Below are positions 54,145 to 62,651 of a DNA stretch of 64,000 bases, piece by piece. Both the position numbers and the translations under genes were made by a program. The notes beneath the pieces were generated by a model. The model saw only the letters and a program-made list of their open reading frames with translations. It did not search any database and was not told where the DNA came from. Every line of letters starts with the position of its first letter. Position 1 is the first letter of the stretch. Origin of the DNA: an uncultured Clostridia bacterium (GTDB lineage: Bacteria > Bacillota > Clostridia > Christensenellales > UBA1242); assembly GCA_944380265.1 (NCBI GenBank), contig CALWGY010000001.1, positions 67,790 through 131,789 of the forward strand, written 5' to 3'.

Positions 54145-55388
54145 TTAACATACCAAAGGGCACAAAAGATGTGTTACCAAACGAAAGTTATAAATGGAAC
54201 GAAGTGGAAAGAGTTGTTCAAACTTTAAGGCACAGATATAATTTGCACGAAATTAAAACCCCAATGTTTGAACACACCGAACTTTTTGTTAGAGGTGTTG
54301 GAAACAGTACCGACATTGTTAACAAGGAAATGTACACTTTCACCGACAAGGGTGGCAGAAGCATAACTTTAAAACCAGAAGGCACAGCAGGTGTTGTTAG
54401 AAGTTTTATTGAAAACAGTTTGTTTAACGAACCACTTCCACTAAAACTTTATTACATCACACCTTGTTTTAGATATGAACGCCCACAAGCAGGAAGGTTA
54501 AGGCAACACACACAATTTGGTAGCGAATGGTTTGGCTGTGATTCTGTGGAAGCAGATGCCGAAATTTTAATGCTTGCATCAGATTTTTATAAGTCGTTTG
54601 GAATTAATCCAACTGTTTTAATTAACAACTTGGGTTGCTCGGAATGCAGAAAAAACTATATTAGTGCATTAAAAGAATTTTTTGCACCAAAAATTAAGGA
54701 TATGTGCCCAGATTGTGCAAAACGTTTTGAAACAAATCCTTTAAGAATTTTGGATTGCAAAGTTGAAGAATGCAAACAAATTAACAAATCAGCACCAAAA
54801 ATTAGTGACTATTTGTGTGAAGACTGCAAAACCAGATTTGAACAACTAAAAACATTGCTTACAAAACTTGGTGTAAATTACAAATTTGACCCAATGCTTG
54901 TTCGCGGATTGGACTATTACACAAATTTGATTTTCGAGTTTGTTGATGAAGATAAAAAACTTGGACAAAATGCACTTGGTGGTGGCGGAAGATACAACAA
55001 CTTAGTTGAAGAACTTGGCGGAAAACCAATGCCTGTTGTTGGCTTTGGAATTGGTATTGAAAGATTGCTTTTATATCTTGAAAACAAGGGCATAGAAGTT
55101 AAAAATAATCAAGTTTTAGATGTTTATGTTGCAAATGCCACAAACAATTTAGAACCAATTGTAAAAATTGTGAAATTGTTGCGTGATAACAACATTTCTT
55201 GCGAAATGAATTTAAGCAATCGTAGCCTAAAAGCGCAATTTAAGTATGCCGACAAAATTAATGCTAAAAACGTTTTGGTTATTGGCGATGATGAACTTAA
55301 ACAGAAAAAGTTTACAATAAAAAATTTAAGTGAAGGCAAACAAACCGAAATTGGTGAAGAAGATTTAATTAAATATTTTAAGGGTTAA
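54141..55388 (+). CDS. hisS: Histidyl-tRNA synthetase
   Basis: A 415-residue class II synthetase that charges tRNA-His. It has motif 1 with the IPKGTKDVLP start, motif 2 CFRYERPQAGRLRQHTQFG, the His-specific LVRGLDYYTN and GGGRYNNLVEELGG, and motif 3 GFGIGIERL. A Cys-rich insertion (CSECRKN, CPDCAKRFETNPLRILDCK, CEDCKTRF) is the kind seen in many Bacillota HisRS. The ATGA junction couples it to helD. aspS, the usual next gene, is absent. Confidence 0.96.
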   Translation: MINIPKGTKDVLPNESYKWNEVERVVQTLRHRYNLHEIKTPMFEHTELFVRGVGNSTDIVNKEMYTFTDKGGRSITLKPEGTAGVVRSFIENSLFNEPLPLKLYYITPCFRYERPQAGRLRQHTQFGSEWFGCDSVEADAEILMLASDFYKSFGINPTVLINNLGCSECRKNYISALKEFFAPKIKDMCPDCAKRFETNPLRILDCKVEECKQINKSAPKISDYLCEDCKTRFEQLKTLLTKLGVNYKFDPMLVRGLDYYTNLIFEFVDEDKKLGQNALGGGGRYNNLVEELGGKPMPVVGFGIGIERLLLYLENKGIEVKNNQVLDVYVANATNNLEPIVKIVKLLRDNNISCEMNLSNRSLKAQFKYADKINAKNVLVIGDDELKQKKFTIKNLSEGKQTEIGEEDLIKYFKG

Positions 55389-55389
55389 A

Positions 55390-56073
55390 ATGTCTATTTT
55401 TGAACGAACGGAATTGCTTATTGGCAAAAGTGGAATAGAAAAACTTAATAACAGCCATGTTGCGGTTTTTGGTTGTGGTGGTGTTGGTGGTTATGTTTGT
55501 GAAATGCTTGTGCGTTGTGGTGTTGGCACACTTACAATTGTTGATTTTGATGTTGTGTCCGAGTCAAACATAAACAGACAAATAATTGCCTTACATTCCA
55601 CAGTTGGAAAACCAAAAGTTGAAGTGTTAAAAAACAGATTATTAGATATTAATCCAACTTTAATTGTTAATTGTTATCCAACAAAATATGATGAAAGCAC
55701 AAAAAACACTTTGTTAAACCAAAAATATGACTATGTTGTTGATGCAATTGATATGGTTAAAAACAAAATAGATTTAATTGAAACCTGCCACAAACTAAAC
55801 TTAAAAATTGTTAGTGCAATGGGGACTGGCAACAGGTTTGATGTGCCAAACTTTGAAGTGTGCGACATTTTTAAAACTTACAATGATGGTCTTGCAAAAG
55901 TACTACGCAAACAACTAAAAAACACCGAAATTAAGGAACATAATGTGGTGTTTTCTAAATCACAAGCCACACCTAATGGAAGGGTTGTTGGAAGCATTTC
56001 ATATTATCCTTCAATGTGTGGTTGCGTTATTGCTGGATTTGTTATTAACGAACTATTAAACAAAAAAAATTAA
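55390..56073 (+). CDS. tcdA: tRNA threonylcarbamoyladenosine dehydratase TcdA
   Basis: An E1-like/ThiF-fold enzyme that cyclises t6A37 of tRNA to ct6A with ATP. A 227-residue protein with the nucleotide-binding VAVFGCGGVGGYVCEMLVR, DFDVVSESNINRQ and the C-terminal SISYYPSMCGCVIAG region. Placement next to hisS matches Bacillus yrvM. It could also be a generic ThiF-family protein, but length and context favour TcdA. Confidence 0.88.
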   Translation: MSIFERTELLIGKSGIEKLNNSHVAVFGCGGVGGYVCEMLVRCGVGTLTIVDFDVVSESNINRQIIALHSTVGKPKVEVLKNRLLDINPTLIVNCYPTKYDESTKNTLLNQKYDYVVDAIDMVKNKIDLIETCHKLNLKIVSAMGTGNRFDVPNFEVCDIFKTYNDGLAKVLRKQLKNTEIKEHNVVFSKSQATPNGRVVGSISYYPSMCGCVIAGFVINELLNKKN

Positions 56074-56119
56074 AATTACTAAACGAATTAAAAATAAAAA
56101 AACACAAACACTAAAACTG

Positions 56120-56139
56120 TCATTAGATTAGACTAATGA
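56120..56139. promoter_or_regulatory. Inverted repeat upstream of the thioredoxin gene
   Basis: Perfect 7-6-7 repeat TCATTAG-ATTAGA-CTAATGA. A weak promoter (TTAGAC, 17 nt, TAAAAT at 56151) would overlap it, so it fits an operator. Confidence 0.4.
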
Positions 56140-56213
56140 AATTATAAGCGTAAAATAAGTGTTATGTTTTAATTTGGAATAATAGGCATAAGTTAAATTT
56201 TTGGAGATAAATT

Positions 56214-56528
56214 ATGATTAAGGAAGTTAAGGCGGAAGAATTTGAAAATGAATTAAAAAACAACGAAACAATGCTAGTCGAGTTTTATGGAACATGGTGT
56301 ATGCCATGCAAAATGTTGTCTGGAATTTTAGAAAAGGTTGACGAAAAACTTGAAAGCAAGTTTCCAATTTTAAAAATTGACGTTGATACCAACATGAAAT
56401 TGGTTAGAAAATATGGTGTTTTAACCACACCAACATTAATAATGTTTAAAAATGGTGAAGAAGTTGAAAAGGTTGTTGGTTTTAGGCAAGAAAAACAAAT
56501 TTTGGATTTAATTCAACAATATAAATAA
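56214..56528 (+). CDS. trxA: Thioredoxin with CMPC active site
   Basis: A 104-residue disulfide reductase with a typical thioredoxin fold: VEFYGTWCMPCKM with Cys29 and Cys32, then VDTNMKLVRKYGV and TPTLIMFKNGEEV with the cis-proline. The dipeptide between the cysteines is Met-Pro instead of Gly-Pro, which may shift redox potential or partner choice. GGAG lies 6-7 nt upstream. It has its own terminator just before the Fe-S cluster genes. Confidence 0.92.
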   Translation: MIKEVKAEEFENELKNNETMLVEFYGTWCMPCKMLSGILEKVDEKLESKFPILKIDVDTNMKLVRKYGVLTTPTLIMFKNGEEVEKVVGFRQEKQILDLIQQYK

Positions 56529-56531
56529 ATT

Positions 56532-56563
56532 AAAAATAGTTCTTTTTTAAAGGGCTATTTTTT
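56532..56563 (+). terminator. Terminator of the thioredoxin gene
   Basis: A 14-bp stem AAAAATAGTTCTTT / AAAGGGCTATTTTT (two T-G pairs) with loop TTT and T-tail. Confidence 0.85.
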
Positions 56564-56572
56564 GTTTTGATA

Positions 56573-56601
56573 TTGACAACACAGTTTTAACAATTTATAA
56601 T
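56573..56601 (+). promoter_or_regulatory. Perfect consensus promoter for nifS-nifU
   Basis: TTGACA, 17-nt spacer, TATAAT, 33 nt before the nifS ATG. Confidence 0.85.
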
Positions 56602-56634
56602 TTAATTAGAAAATTTTTAATGGAAGTAAAATAA

Positions 56635-57807
56635 ATGGCAAAAAGAATTTATTTAGATAATGCAGCAACAACACAAGTTAGCGGGGAAGTGTTAAACGAA
56701 ATGCTTCCATATTTTACCAGTATTTATGGAAATTCTAACAGTTTGCACAGTTTTGGTAGAGATGCCGATAATGGTGTTGATATTGCTCGTGATAGAATTG
56801 CAAAAGCAATTAATGCAAACACATCTGAAATATATTTTACCAGTGGTGGAACAGAAGCAAACAACTGGGCACTTAGGGGAATTGCATATGCAAACCAAAA
56901 ACGTGGAAAACACATTATTGTTTCACAAATTGAACATCATTCAATTTTAGAAACTTGCCAAGAACTTGAAAATGAAGGTTTTGAAGTTTCCTATTTGCCA
57001 GTTGATGAAACAGGCTTGGTTTCAATTCCAGAATTGTTGCACGAAATTAGACCAGACACAATTTTGGTATCAATTATGGCTGTTAACAATGAAGTTGGAA
57101 CAATTCAACACTTAAAGGCTATTGGCGAAATTGTTAAGGATTTTAAAGCATTTTTCCACACAGATGCAGTGCAGGCATTAGGGGTTTTAGATATTGATGT
57201 TAAGGATATGCACATAGACCTTATGAGCATGTCTTCACACAAAATTCATGGTCCAAAGGGTGTTGGCGCACTTTATGTTAGAAAAGGTGTTCCAATCAAA
57301 AAAATAATTTATGGCGGAGAACAAGAACGTGGAAAACGTGGTGGCACAACCAATGTTCCGGGCATTGTTGGTTTTGGAAAAGCAATAGAAATTACTAAAC
57401 GTGATTTAAAAATTGTTAACAAAAAACTAACAAACCTAACAAATTATTTCATTAAAAAAGTTGAATATGAAATTCCAAACATAAAAATTAATGGAAATCT
57501 AAACCAAAAAGCACCAGGAATTGTTAACATTTCGTTTAAATACATTGAAGGCGAAAGCATTTTAATAAAACTAGATTTAAACAATGTTGCTGTTTCAACA
57601 GGTTCTGCGTGTGCATCTGGAAGTTTGCAAAAATCTCATGTTCTAAAAGCAATGGGGTTAAAACCAGAAGATGTTAACGGTGCAATAAGATTTTCGTTTG
57701 GTGTTGACATAACAAATGATGATGTTGATTATGTTGTTAGAAAGTTAACACAAATTGTTGAAGAGTTAAGGGCAATGAGTCCACTAAACAAAAAGGTTAA
57801 AAAATAA
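56635..57807 (+). CDS. nifS: Cysteine desulfurase NifS/IscS
   Basis: A PLP enzyme that takes sulfur from cysteine for Fe-S clusters and tRNA thiolation. A 390-residue class V aminotransferase with [27 protein letters not shown], the PLP lysine in [12 protein letters not shown] (Lys203) and the sulfur-carrying Cys326 in GSACASGS. nifU follows after 13 nt, giving a minimal clostridial Fe-S assembly operon; iscR and mnmA are not adjacent. Confidence 0.96.
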   Translation: MAKRIYLDNAATTQVSGEVLNEMLPYFTSIYGNSNSLHSFGRDADNGVDIARDRIAKAINANTSEIYFTSGGTEANNWALRGIAYANQKRGKHIIVSQIEHHSILETCQELENEGFEVSYLPVDETGLVSIPELLHEIRPDTILVSIMAVNNEVGTIQHLKAIGEIVKDFKAFFHTDAVQALGVLDIDVKDMHIDLMSMSSHKIHGPKGVGALYVRKGVPIKKIIYGGEQERGKRGGTTNVPGIVGFGKAIEITKRDLKIVNKKLTNLTNYFIKKVEYEIPNIKINGNLNQKAPGIVNISFKYIEGESILIKLDLNNVAVSTGSACASGSLQKSHVLKAMGLKPEDVNGAIRFSFGVDITNDDVDYVVRKLTQIVEELRAMSPLNKKVKK

Positions 57808-57820
57808 GGAAAAAATTATT

Positions 57821-58225
57821 ATGTATAACAACAAAGTAATTGAAATTTTTAATAATCCAAAAAATGTTGGCGAGTTAAAAGGTGCAAACGGCATTGGAAC
57901 CGTTGGCAATGAAGCATGCGGCGACATTATGAAACTTTACTTAAAAATTGATGATAATGGAATAATTGAAAACGCAACATTTAAAACTTTTGGTTGTGCT
58001 GCGGCAATTGTTTCAAGTTCTGTTGCAACCGAAATGATTAAAGGAAAAAGCATTGATGAAGCCTTAAAACTTGAAAATAGCGACATTATTAACTATTTGG
58101 GAGGGCTTCCAGACAACAAAATTCATTGCAGCATTTTGGCAAAAGAAGCAATTGTTGAAGCCATTAAAGATTACAGAAAAAAACAAGCAAAAAAACTTAA
58201 AAAACAAGAAAACAAAAAGGCATAA
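57821..58225 (+). CDS. nifU: Fe-S cluster scaffold NifU/IscU
   Basis: A 134-residue scaffold with the three ligand cysteines Cys33 (EACGD), Cys59 (FGCAAA) and Cys103 (IHCSILA). The C-terminus has a Lys-rich tail of about 20 residues (YRKKQAKKLKKQ) beyond the usual fold. It works with NifS immediately upstream. Its final codons form the left arm of the terminator. Confidence 0.95.
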   Translation: MYNNKVIEIFNNPKNVGELKGANGIGTVGNEACGDIMKLYLKIDDNGIIENATFKTFGCAAAIVSSSVATEMIKGKSIDEALKLENSDIINYLGGLPDNKIHCSILAKEAIVEAIKDYRKKQAKKLKKQENKKA

Positions 58226-58238
58226 ATTGCCTTTTTTT
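58214..58238 (+). terminator. Terminator overlapping the nifU stop
   Basis: Stem AAAAAGGCA / TGCCTTTTT with a 5-nt loop and T7. Confidence 0.85.
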
Positions 58239-58322
58239 AATTGGAAAAATAAAGAAATTTAACGCTTAAATAAATTTTTGCTTTTTGGTTAAAATAATTT
58301 AAAACCAAGGAGGAAAAAAATT

Positions 58323-58457
58323 ATGAAAGATTGTTTATTATTAGGAATGGCACTTGGGCTAATTGCAGGTGCATTAATTGTTACAAACAATTCAAAAGCC
58401 GAACAAATTGTGGAAAAAGGCAAAAAAGCCATAAAAAAACAGATTGAAAAAATGTAA
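58323..58457 (+). CDS. 44-residue YtxH-like single-helix membrane protein
   Basis: A short gene of 44 codons. It has a strong AAGGAGG 8 nt before the ATG, one hydrophobic helix with small-residue spacing (LGMALGLIAGALIV, residues 7-20) and a Lys-rich amphipathic tail (KGKKAIKKQIEKM). The layout resembles YtxH-type small proteins. Function unknown. Confidence 0.75.
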   Translation: MKDCLLLGMALGLIAGALIVTNNSKAEQIVEKGKKAIKKQIEKM

Positions 58458-58473
58458 ATAATAAATTTTTAAT

Positions 58474-58502
58474 TTGCTAAAATAGTAAAATTATGGTATT
58501 AT
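58474..58502 (+). promoter_or_regulatory. Promoter giving a leaderless ruvX transcript
   Basis: TTGCTA, 17-nt spacer, TATTAT. The A of the ruvX ATG is 7 nt after the -10 box, at the expected transcription start. Confidence 0.6.
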
Positions 58503-58508
58503 TCAAGT

Positions 58509-58952
58509 ATGGAAAGCACATACTACAAAACAATGGGTTTAGACCTTGGCGAAAGAAGAATAGGAATTGCTTTAAGTGATTTAATGGGAATTATTGCAAG
58601 TGGGCTAGAAACCTACGAGCGTAAAGATGTTAAATCCGATTGCGAGCACATTTCAAATCTTGTTTCAAAGCATGGGGTTAAAGAAATTGTTGTTGGGCTT
58701 CCAAAAAACATGGACGGCACAAGCGGTGATAGAGTAACAAAAACATATGAGTTTTGTGAAGTGTTAAAACAATTCACAAATGCAAAAATTGTGTTTTTTG
58801 ATGAAAGATTAACCACTGTTGCAGCAGAAAAATTGCTGATTTCTGCCGATGTGTCCAGAAAAAAAAGAAAAACTGTAATTGATAAATTGGCAGCAACAAT
58901 AATATTACAGGACTATTTAAACTTCAATCAAAGGGGAAAGAAAAATGAATAA
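58509..58952 (+). CDS. ruvX: Holliday junction resolvase-like RuvX/YqgF
   Basis: A 147-residue RNase H-fold protein implicated in 16S rRNA 5' maturation and possibly junction resolution. It has MGLDLGERRIGIALSD with the first catalytic Asp, EIVVGLPKNMDG, FFDERLTTVAAE with the conserved acid and the C-terminal DKLAATIILQDYL. No Shine-Dalgarno precedes ATG 58509 and a promoter ends 6 nt upstream, so a leaderless mRNA is likely. It overlaps the DUF1292 gene by 8 nt. Confidence 0.93.
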   Translation: MESTYYKTMGLDLGERRIGIALSDLMGIIASGLETYERKDVKSDCEHISNLVSKHGVKEIVVGLPKNMDGTSGDRVTKTYEFCEVLKQFTNAKIVFFDERLTTVAAEKLLISADVSRKKRKTVIDKLAATIILQDYLNFNQRGKKNE

Positions 58953-59265
58953 AGAAGAAAAAAGTCAAATTGAATTATTGTTAGATGAAAATAATACCGA
59001 TAATTTAAAACTATACGATGAAAACAACAAAGAAACTGAATTTGAACAAGTTGCAGTAATTCCACTAAACGAAAAAATTTACGCAATTTTAAAACCAGTT
59101 ACAAAAATTGTTGGTGTTAACGATGATGAAGCTTTGGTTTTTGTAATTGAAGAAATTGACGATGAAGATTGTTTAGTAATTGTTGATGATGCAAAAATTG
59201 TTGATGAAGTTTTCAAAGAATATTATGAACTTTTAAAAGCAGAAGGAATTAATGTTGAAGAATAA
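58945..59265 (+). CDS. yrzB: DUF1292 protein (YrzB-like)
   Basis: A 106-residue acidic protein of the DUF1292 family, with the paired strands FEQVAVIPLNEKIYAILKPV and ALVFVIEEIDDEDCLVIV. Its role is unknown, but the ruvX-yrzB order is widely conserved in Bacillota. GGGG/AAAG before the ATG lies in the ruvX end. Confidence 0.85.
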   Translation: MNKEEKSQIELLLDENNTDNLKLYDENNKETEFEQVAVIPLNEKIYAILKPVTKIVGVNDDEALVFVIEEIDDEDCLVIVDDAKIVDEVFKEYYELLKAEGINVEE

Positions 59266-59287
59266 TTTTTCTAAAACAAAAAAATAA

Positions 59288-59320
59288 AGAGAAAAGGGAA
59301 GTTTGCCCTTTTCTTTTTTG
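59288..59320 (+). terminator. Terminator of ruvX-yrzB
   Basis: Stem AGAAAAGGG / CCCTTTTCT with a 7-nt loop and T6. Confidence 0.88.
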
Positions 59321-59362
59321 TTTTTATTTAATAAAAAAAATAAAATTTTAAGTTAATAATTG

Positions 59363-59391
59363 TTGAAAATAAATTAATATTATGATAAAAT
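59363..59391 (+). promoter_or_regulatory. Promoter for rpsB-tsf
   Basis: TTGAAA, 17-nt spacer, TAAAAT. Confidence 0.7.
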
Positions 59392-59412
59392 TAGTCGTTT
59401 GAAAATTACACA

Positions 59413-59474
59413 CCCAAATACAATTTGTTAACCGTTGCCAGTTTGGTTGTTAACAGAGCTATAAAGTTTTGGGG
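59413..59474 (+). promoter_or_regulatory. Candidate structured leader of rpsB
   Basis: An outer stem CCCAAA / TTTGGG (59413-59418 with 59468-59473) encloses TGTTAAC (59426-59432) paired with GTTAACA (59449-59455). It ends just before the AAGGAGG of rpsB. This would suit feedback by S2, but I cannot match it to a described leader. Confidence 0.45.
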
Positions 59475-59501
59475 AGGAATAAAAACAAGGAGGAAATAAA
59501 A

Positions 59502-60278
59502 ATGGCTGTAATTTCAATGAAACAATTACTTGAAGCAGGAGTTCATTTCGGTCATCAAACAAGAAAATGGAATCCTAAAATGAGTAAGTACATTTTTACT
59601 TCTAGAAACGATATTCACATCATCAATCTAGAAGACACCGCAGTGTTAGTAGAAAAGGCATACGAATTTGTTCGTGACGCTGCAAAAGAAGGTAAAACAA
59701 TTTTATTTGTTGGCACCAAAAAACAAGCACAACAAGCAATTGCTGATGAAGCAAAACGTTGTGGAATGTTTTATGTTAACTCACGTTGGTTAGGTGGAAC
59801 ATTAACAAACTTCAAAACCATTCGTTCAAGAGTTGACAGATTAAACAAAATCAATCAAATGGAAAAAGTTGGTGAATTTAACCTACTTCCTAAAAAAGAA
59901 GTTTTAAAACTTCAAGCAGAACGTGACAAATTGGAAAAATATCTTGGCGGAATTAAAGAAATGACAAAACTTCCAGATGTTATGTTTATTGTTGACCCTA
60001 AAAAGGAACACATTGCTGTTAAAGAAGCTCGCACATTAAACATTCCAATTGTTGCTTTGGTTGACACAAACTGTGACCCTGATTTAATTGACTATGTAAT
60101 TCCTGGCAACGATGATGCAATTAGAGCAGTTTCATTAATTGCTGGTGTTATGGCAAATGCTGTAATTGAAGCAAAAGAAGGTGTTGTTGTTAACGCTGAC
60201 GAAGAAGAAACTGAAAAAGCAGAAGAAGTTAAAGAAGTTCAAGAAACAACCGAAGAACAAGTTGAAGATAAAGAATAA
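59502..60278 (+). CDS. rpsB: Ribosomal protein uS2
   Basis: A 258-residue small-subunit protein with [42 protein letters not shown] and the C-terminal [13 protein letters not shown] and [11 protein letters not shown] segments, ending in an acidic Glu-rich tail. ATG 59502 is chosen over TTG 59469 because AAGGAGG lies 6-7 nt upstream and the family start is MAVISMKQ. It is cotranscribed with tsf. Confidence 0.97.
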   Translation: MAVISMKQLLEAGVHFGHQTRKWNPKMSKYIFTSRNDIHIINLEDTAVLVEKAYEFVRDAAKEGKTILFVGTKKQAQQAIADEAKRCGMFYVNSRWLGGTLTNFKTIRSRVDRLNKINQMEKVGEFNLLPKKEVLKLQAERDKLEKYLGGIKEMTKLPDVMFIVDPKKEHIAVKEARTLNIPIVALVDTNCDPDLIDYVIPGNDDAIRAVSLIAGVMANAVIEAKEGVVVNADEEETEKAEEVKEVQETTEEQVEDKE

Positions 60279-60299
60279 TTTAAAAGGGGAATAATAATT

Positions 60300-60956
60300 A
60301 TGTCTACAACCGAAGATATTGTAAAACTACGTAAAAGAACAAATTGCGGAATGATGGATTGCAAAAATGCATTAGATGCATGCAATGGCGACCTAGATAA
60401 AGCAACCGAATGGTTAAGAGAAAAAGGAATGGCAAAAGCAGCTAAAAAAGCCGACAGAATTGCAGCTGAAGGTTTGGTTGCTTCATACATTCACATGGGC
60501 GGAAAAATTGGTGTTTTGCTAGAAGTTAACTGTGAAACCGACTTTGCTTCAAAAAGTGAACAATTCACACAACTTTGCAAAGATATTGCAATGCACATTG
60601 CAGCTGCAAACCCAACATATGTAAGACGTGAAGAAGTTCCTGCTGCAAGTTTGGAACATGAAAGAGAAGTTTTAAGAGCACAAGCATTAAACGAAGGAAA
60701 ACCTGCACAAATTGTTGAAAAAATGATTGATGGCAGACTTAAAAAGTTCTATGAAGAAACTTGCTTAATGGAACAACCTTTTGTTAAAAATCCAGACCAA
60801 ACAATTACCGATTTAATTAACGAAGCAGTTTTAAAAATTGGTGAAAAAATAACAGTTCGTCGTTTTGTTCGTTATGAAATGGGCGAAGGTCTTGAAAAAA
60901 GAGTTGATAACTTTGCAGAAGAAGTTATGAGCCAAGTTAATGGCACAACAAAATAA
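60300..60956 (+). CDS. tsf: Elongation factor Ts
   Basis: The guanine-nucleotide exchange factor for EF-Tu. A 218-residue short form, with the N-terminal UBA-like [18 protein letters not shown], the core [32 protein letters not shown] and a compact C-terminus ([16 protein letters not shown]). It lacks the second coiled-coil repeat of longer EF-Ts proteins. pyrH does not follow. Confidence 0.96.
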   Translation: MSTTEDIVKLRKRTNCGMMDCKNALDACNGDLDKATEWLREKGMAKAAKKADRIAAEGLVASYIHMGGKIGVLLEVNCETDFASKSEQFTQLCKDIAMHIAAANPTYVRREEVPAASLEHEREVLRAQALNEGKPAQIVEKMIDGRLKKFYEETCLMEQPFVKNPDQTITDLINEAVLKIGEKITVRRFVRYEMGEGLEKRVDNFAEEVMSQVNGTTK

Positions 60957-60964
60957 CAAAAAAC

Positions 60965-60994
60965 AAAAAAATCACTTTAAAAGTGATTTTTTTT
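60965..60994 (+). terminator. Terminator of rpsB-tsf
   Basis: Stem AAATCACTTT / AAAGTGATTT flanked by A-run and T8. Confidence 0.9.
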
Positions 60995-61113
60995 GTTGAA
61001 AAAATTCAATTTTTAAATTTTTGTTAAAAATTTTTAGTGTAAACAAATAAAAAAATAATTTAATATATTATTATTATAAATATTATATTTAATTATGTAT
61101 TAAAGGTTTTTGT

Positions 61114-61142
61114 TTGCCAATATCATAAAATTCTAGTAAAAT
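61114..61142 (+). promoter_or_regulatory. Promoter for frr, with duplicated -10 box
   Basis: TTGCCA, 17-nt spacer, TAAAAT. The 11-nt word TCTAGTAAAAT (61132-61142) is repeated at 61145-61155, so a second -10 box lies 13 nt further on. Confidence 0.6.
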
Positions 61143-61207
61143 AATCTAGTAAAATGTAAGTGCAATTTGTGCCAGTTTTACACAAATAAAATAAAAGGGC
61201 GGTTTTT

Positions 61208-61774
61208 ATGACTGAGACTGTTGATTTAAGTTTATTAAATTATGAAGAAAGCATTGAAAAGGCAATTGACTTTTTCACGGGAGAACTTTCTGTAATAAGG
61301 GTGGGCAGAGCAAACCCAAAAATTATTGATAAAGTTATGGTGGATTATTACGGAACACCAACACCAATCAATCAAATGGCAAACATTTCTGTGCCTGAGG
61401 CAAGAATGATGTTAATTTCTGTTTGGGACATTTCACAAGTTAAAGCAATTTCTAAGGCTATTGAAGCGGCAAATTTGGGTGTTAATCCATCAGACGATGG
61501 CAGAGTTATTAGGCTTGTTTTTCCAGCATTAACAGAAGAAAGAAGAAAAGAAGTTGTTAAGGAAGTTAACAAGTTAACAGAAAATGCAAAAGTAAGTTGC
61601 AGAAATTGCCGTAGAGATGTTTTGGATGAATTTAAAAAGATGAAAAAGAACAATGAACTAACAGAAGATGAACTTGCATCTTTGGAAAAAGAAGTTCAAA
61701 AAACATTAGATTTGGCAATTGAAAAAATTGAAAAAATTTCAACTGCAAAAGAAAAAGAAGTTATGGAAATTTAA
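61208..61774 (+). CDS. frr: Ribosome recycling factor
   Basis: Splits post-termination ribosomes together with EF-G. A 188-residue three-helix-bundle protein with IRVGRANPKIIDKVMVDYYG, TPINQMANISVPEARM, GLNPSDDGR-like GVNPSDDGRVIRLVFP and LTEERRKEVVKEV. AAGGGCGG lies 5 nt before the ATG. It is separated from tsf by a terminator and its own promoter; pyrH, normally between them, is missing. Confidence 0.96.
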   Translation: MTETVDLSLLNYEESIEKAIDFFTGELSVIRVGRANPKIIDKVMVDYYGTPTPINQMANISVPEARMMLISVWDISQVKAISKAIEAANLGVNPSDDGRVIRLVFPALTEERRKEVVKEVNKLTENAKVSCRNCRRDVLDEFKKMKKNNELTEDELASLEKEVQKTLDLAIEKIEKISTAKEKEVMEI

Positions 61775-61931
61775 TTTTTAACATACAAACGAAAAAATAT
61801 GAATATTAATTTAAACATTTTTGAATTTATTTTAATTTTCAAATTGTTTAAATTTTTATTATAATTTTACTTGTTTTGGTTATCAATTAATAAGATAACT
61901 CGTTTAATTTAAATTATTTTGGAGTGTGTTA

Positions 61932-62651
61932 ATGTTAAAACAAATTGAGTTAAATCCTGAAAAATTTCCAAACCATATTGCTTTTATTATTGATGGAAAT
62001 GGGCGTTGGGCAAACAAACGCGGGCTTCCTAGGTCATATGGGCACAAAGCAGGAATTAAGGCGTGCAAAGTTGTTATTGAAGAATGTTTAAAACTTGGTA
62101 TTAAATATGTTAGTTTATATGGTTTTTCCACCGAAAATTGGAACAGACCAAAGGATGAAATTGAAACACTTTTTAATTTGTTTAGGCAGTTTATTAAAAC
62201 CGATTTAAAAAAGGTCTTAAAGGAAGATGTTAAATTTATTGTTTCAGGCGATTACACAGCATTTCCATCCGATTTGGTGGAAGTTATTGAAGATTGTTTA
62301 GAAAAAACAAAAAACAACAAAAAAATGGTTTTAAATCTTTGCATAAATTATGGTGGTAGACCTGAAATTGTTAGAGCAATAAACAACATAATAAAAGATG
62401 GAATAAAGGAAGTTGATGAAAAAACAGTTGCAAGTTATTTGTACACAGCATCCATTCCAGACCCAGATTTTATTGTTAGAACAAGTGGCGAAAACCGAAT
62501 TTCAAACTTTATGCTTTGGCAATGTTCATATGCGGAATTTTATTTTCCAAAAACTTTATGGCCAGATTTTAATAAAAGGGAACTATACAAATCATTAGAT
62601 AATTTTTCAAAACGTAACAGACGTTTTGGAGCAATTAAGGAGAACAAATGA
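61932..62651 (+). CDS. uppS: Undecaprenyl diphosphate synthase
   Basis: A cis-prenyltransferase that makes the C55 carrier for peptidoglycan. With ATG 61932 (GGAG 7 nt upstream) it has 239 residues. Motifs are HIAFIIDGNGRWA with catalytic Asp21, YGFSTENWNRP, LNLCINYGGRPEI and DFIVRTSGENRISNFMLWQ. GTG 61926 lies too near the ribosome-binding site. Its stop overlaps the cdsA start as ATGA. Confidence 0.96.
   Translation: MLKQIELNPEKFPNHIAFIIDGNGRWANKRGLPRSYGHKAGIKACKVVIEECLKLGIKYVSLYGFSTENWNRPKDEIETLFNLFRQFIKTDLKKVLKEDVKFIVSGDYTAFPSDLVEVIEDCLEKTKNNKKMVLNLCINYGGRPEIVRAINNIIKDGIKEVDEKTVASYLYTASIPDPDFIVRTSGENRISNFMLWQCSYAEFYFPKTLWPDFNKRELYKSLDNFSKRNRRFGAIKENK

Noticed and set aside
59469-59501. 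Longer start of ribosomal protein S2 at TTG 59469
   Set aside because: The extra codons are the translated ribosome-binding region; MAVISMKQ is the normal start.
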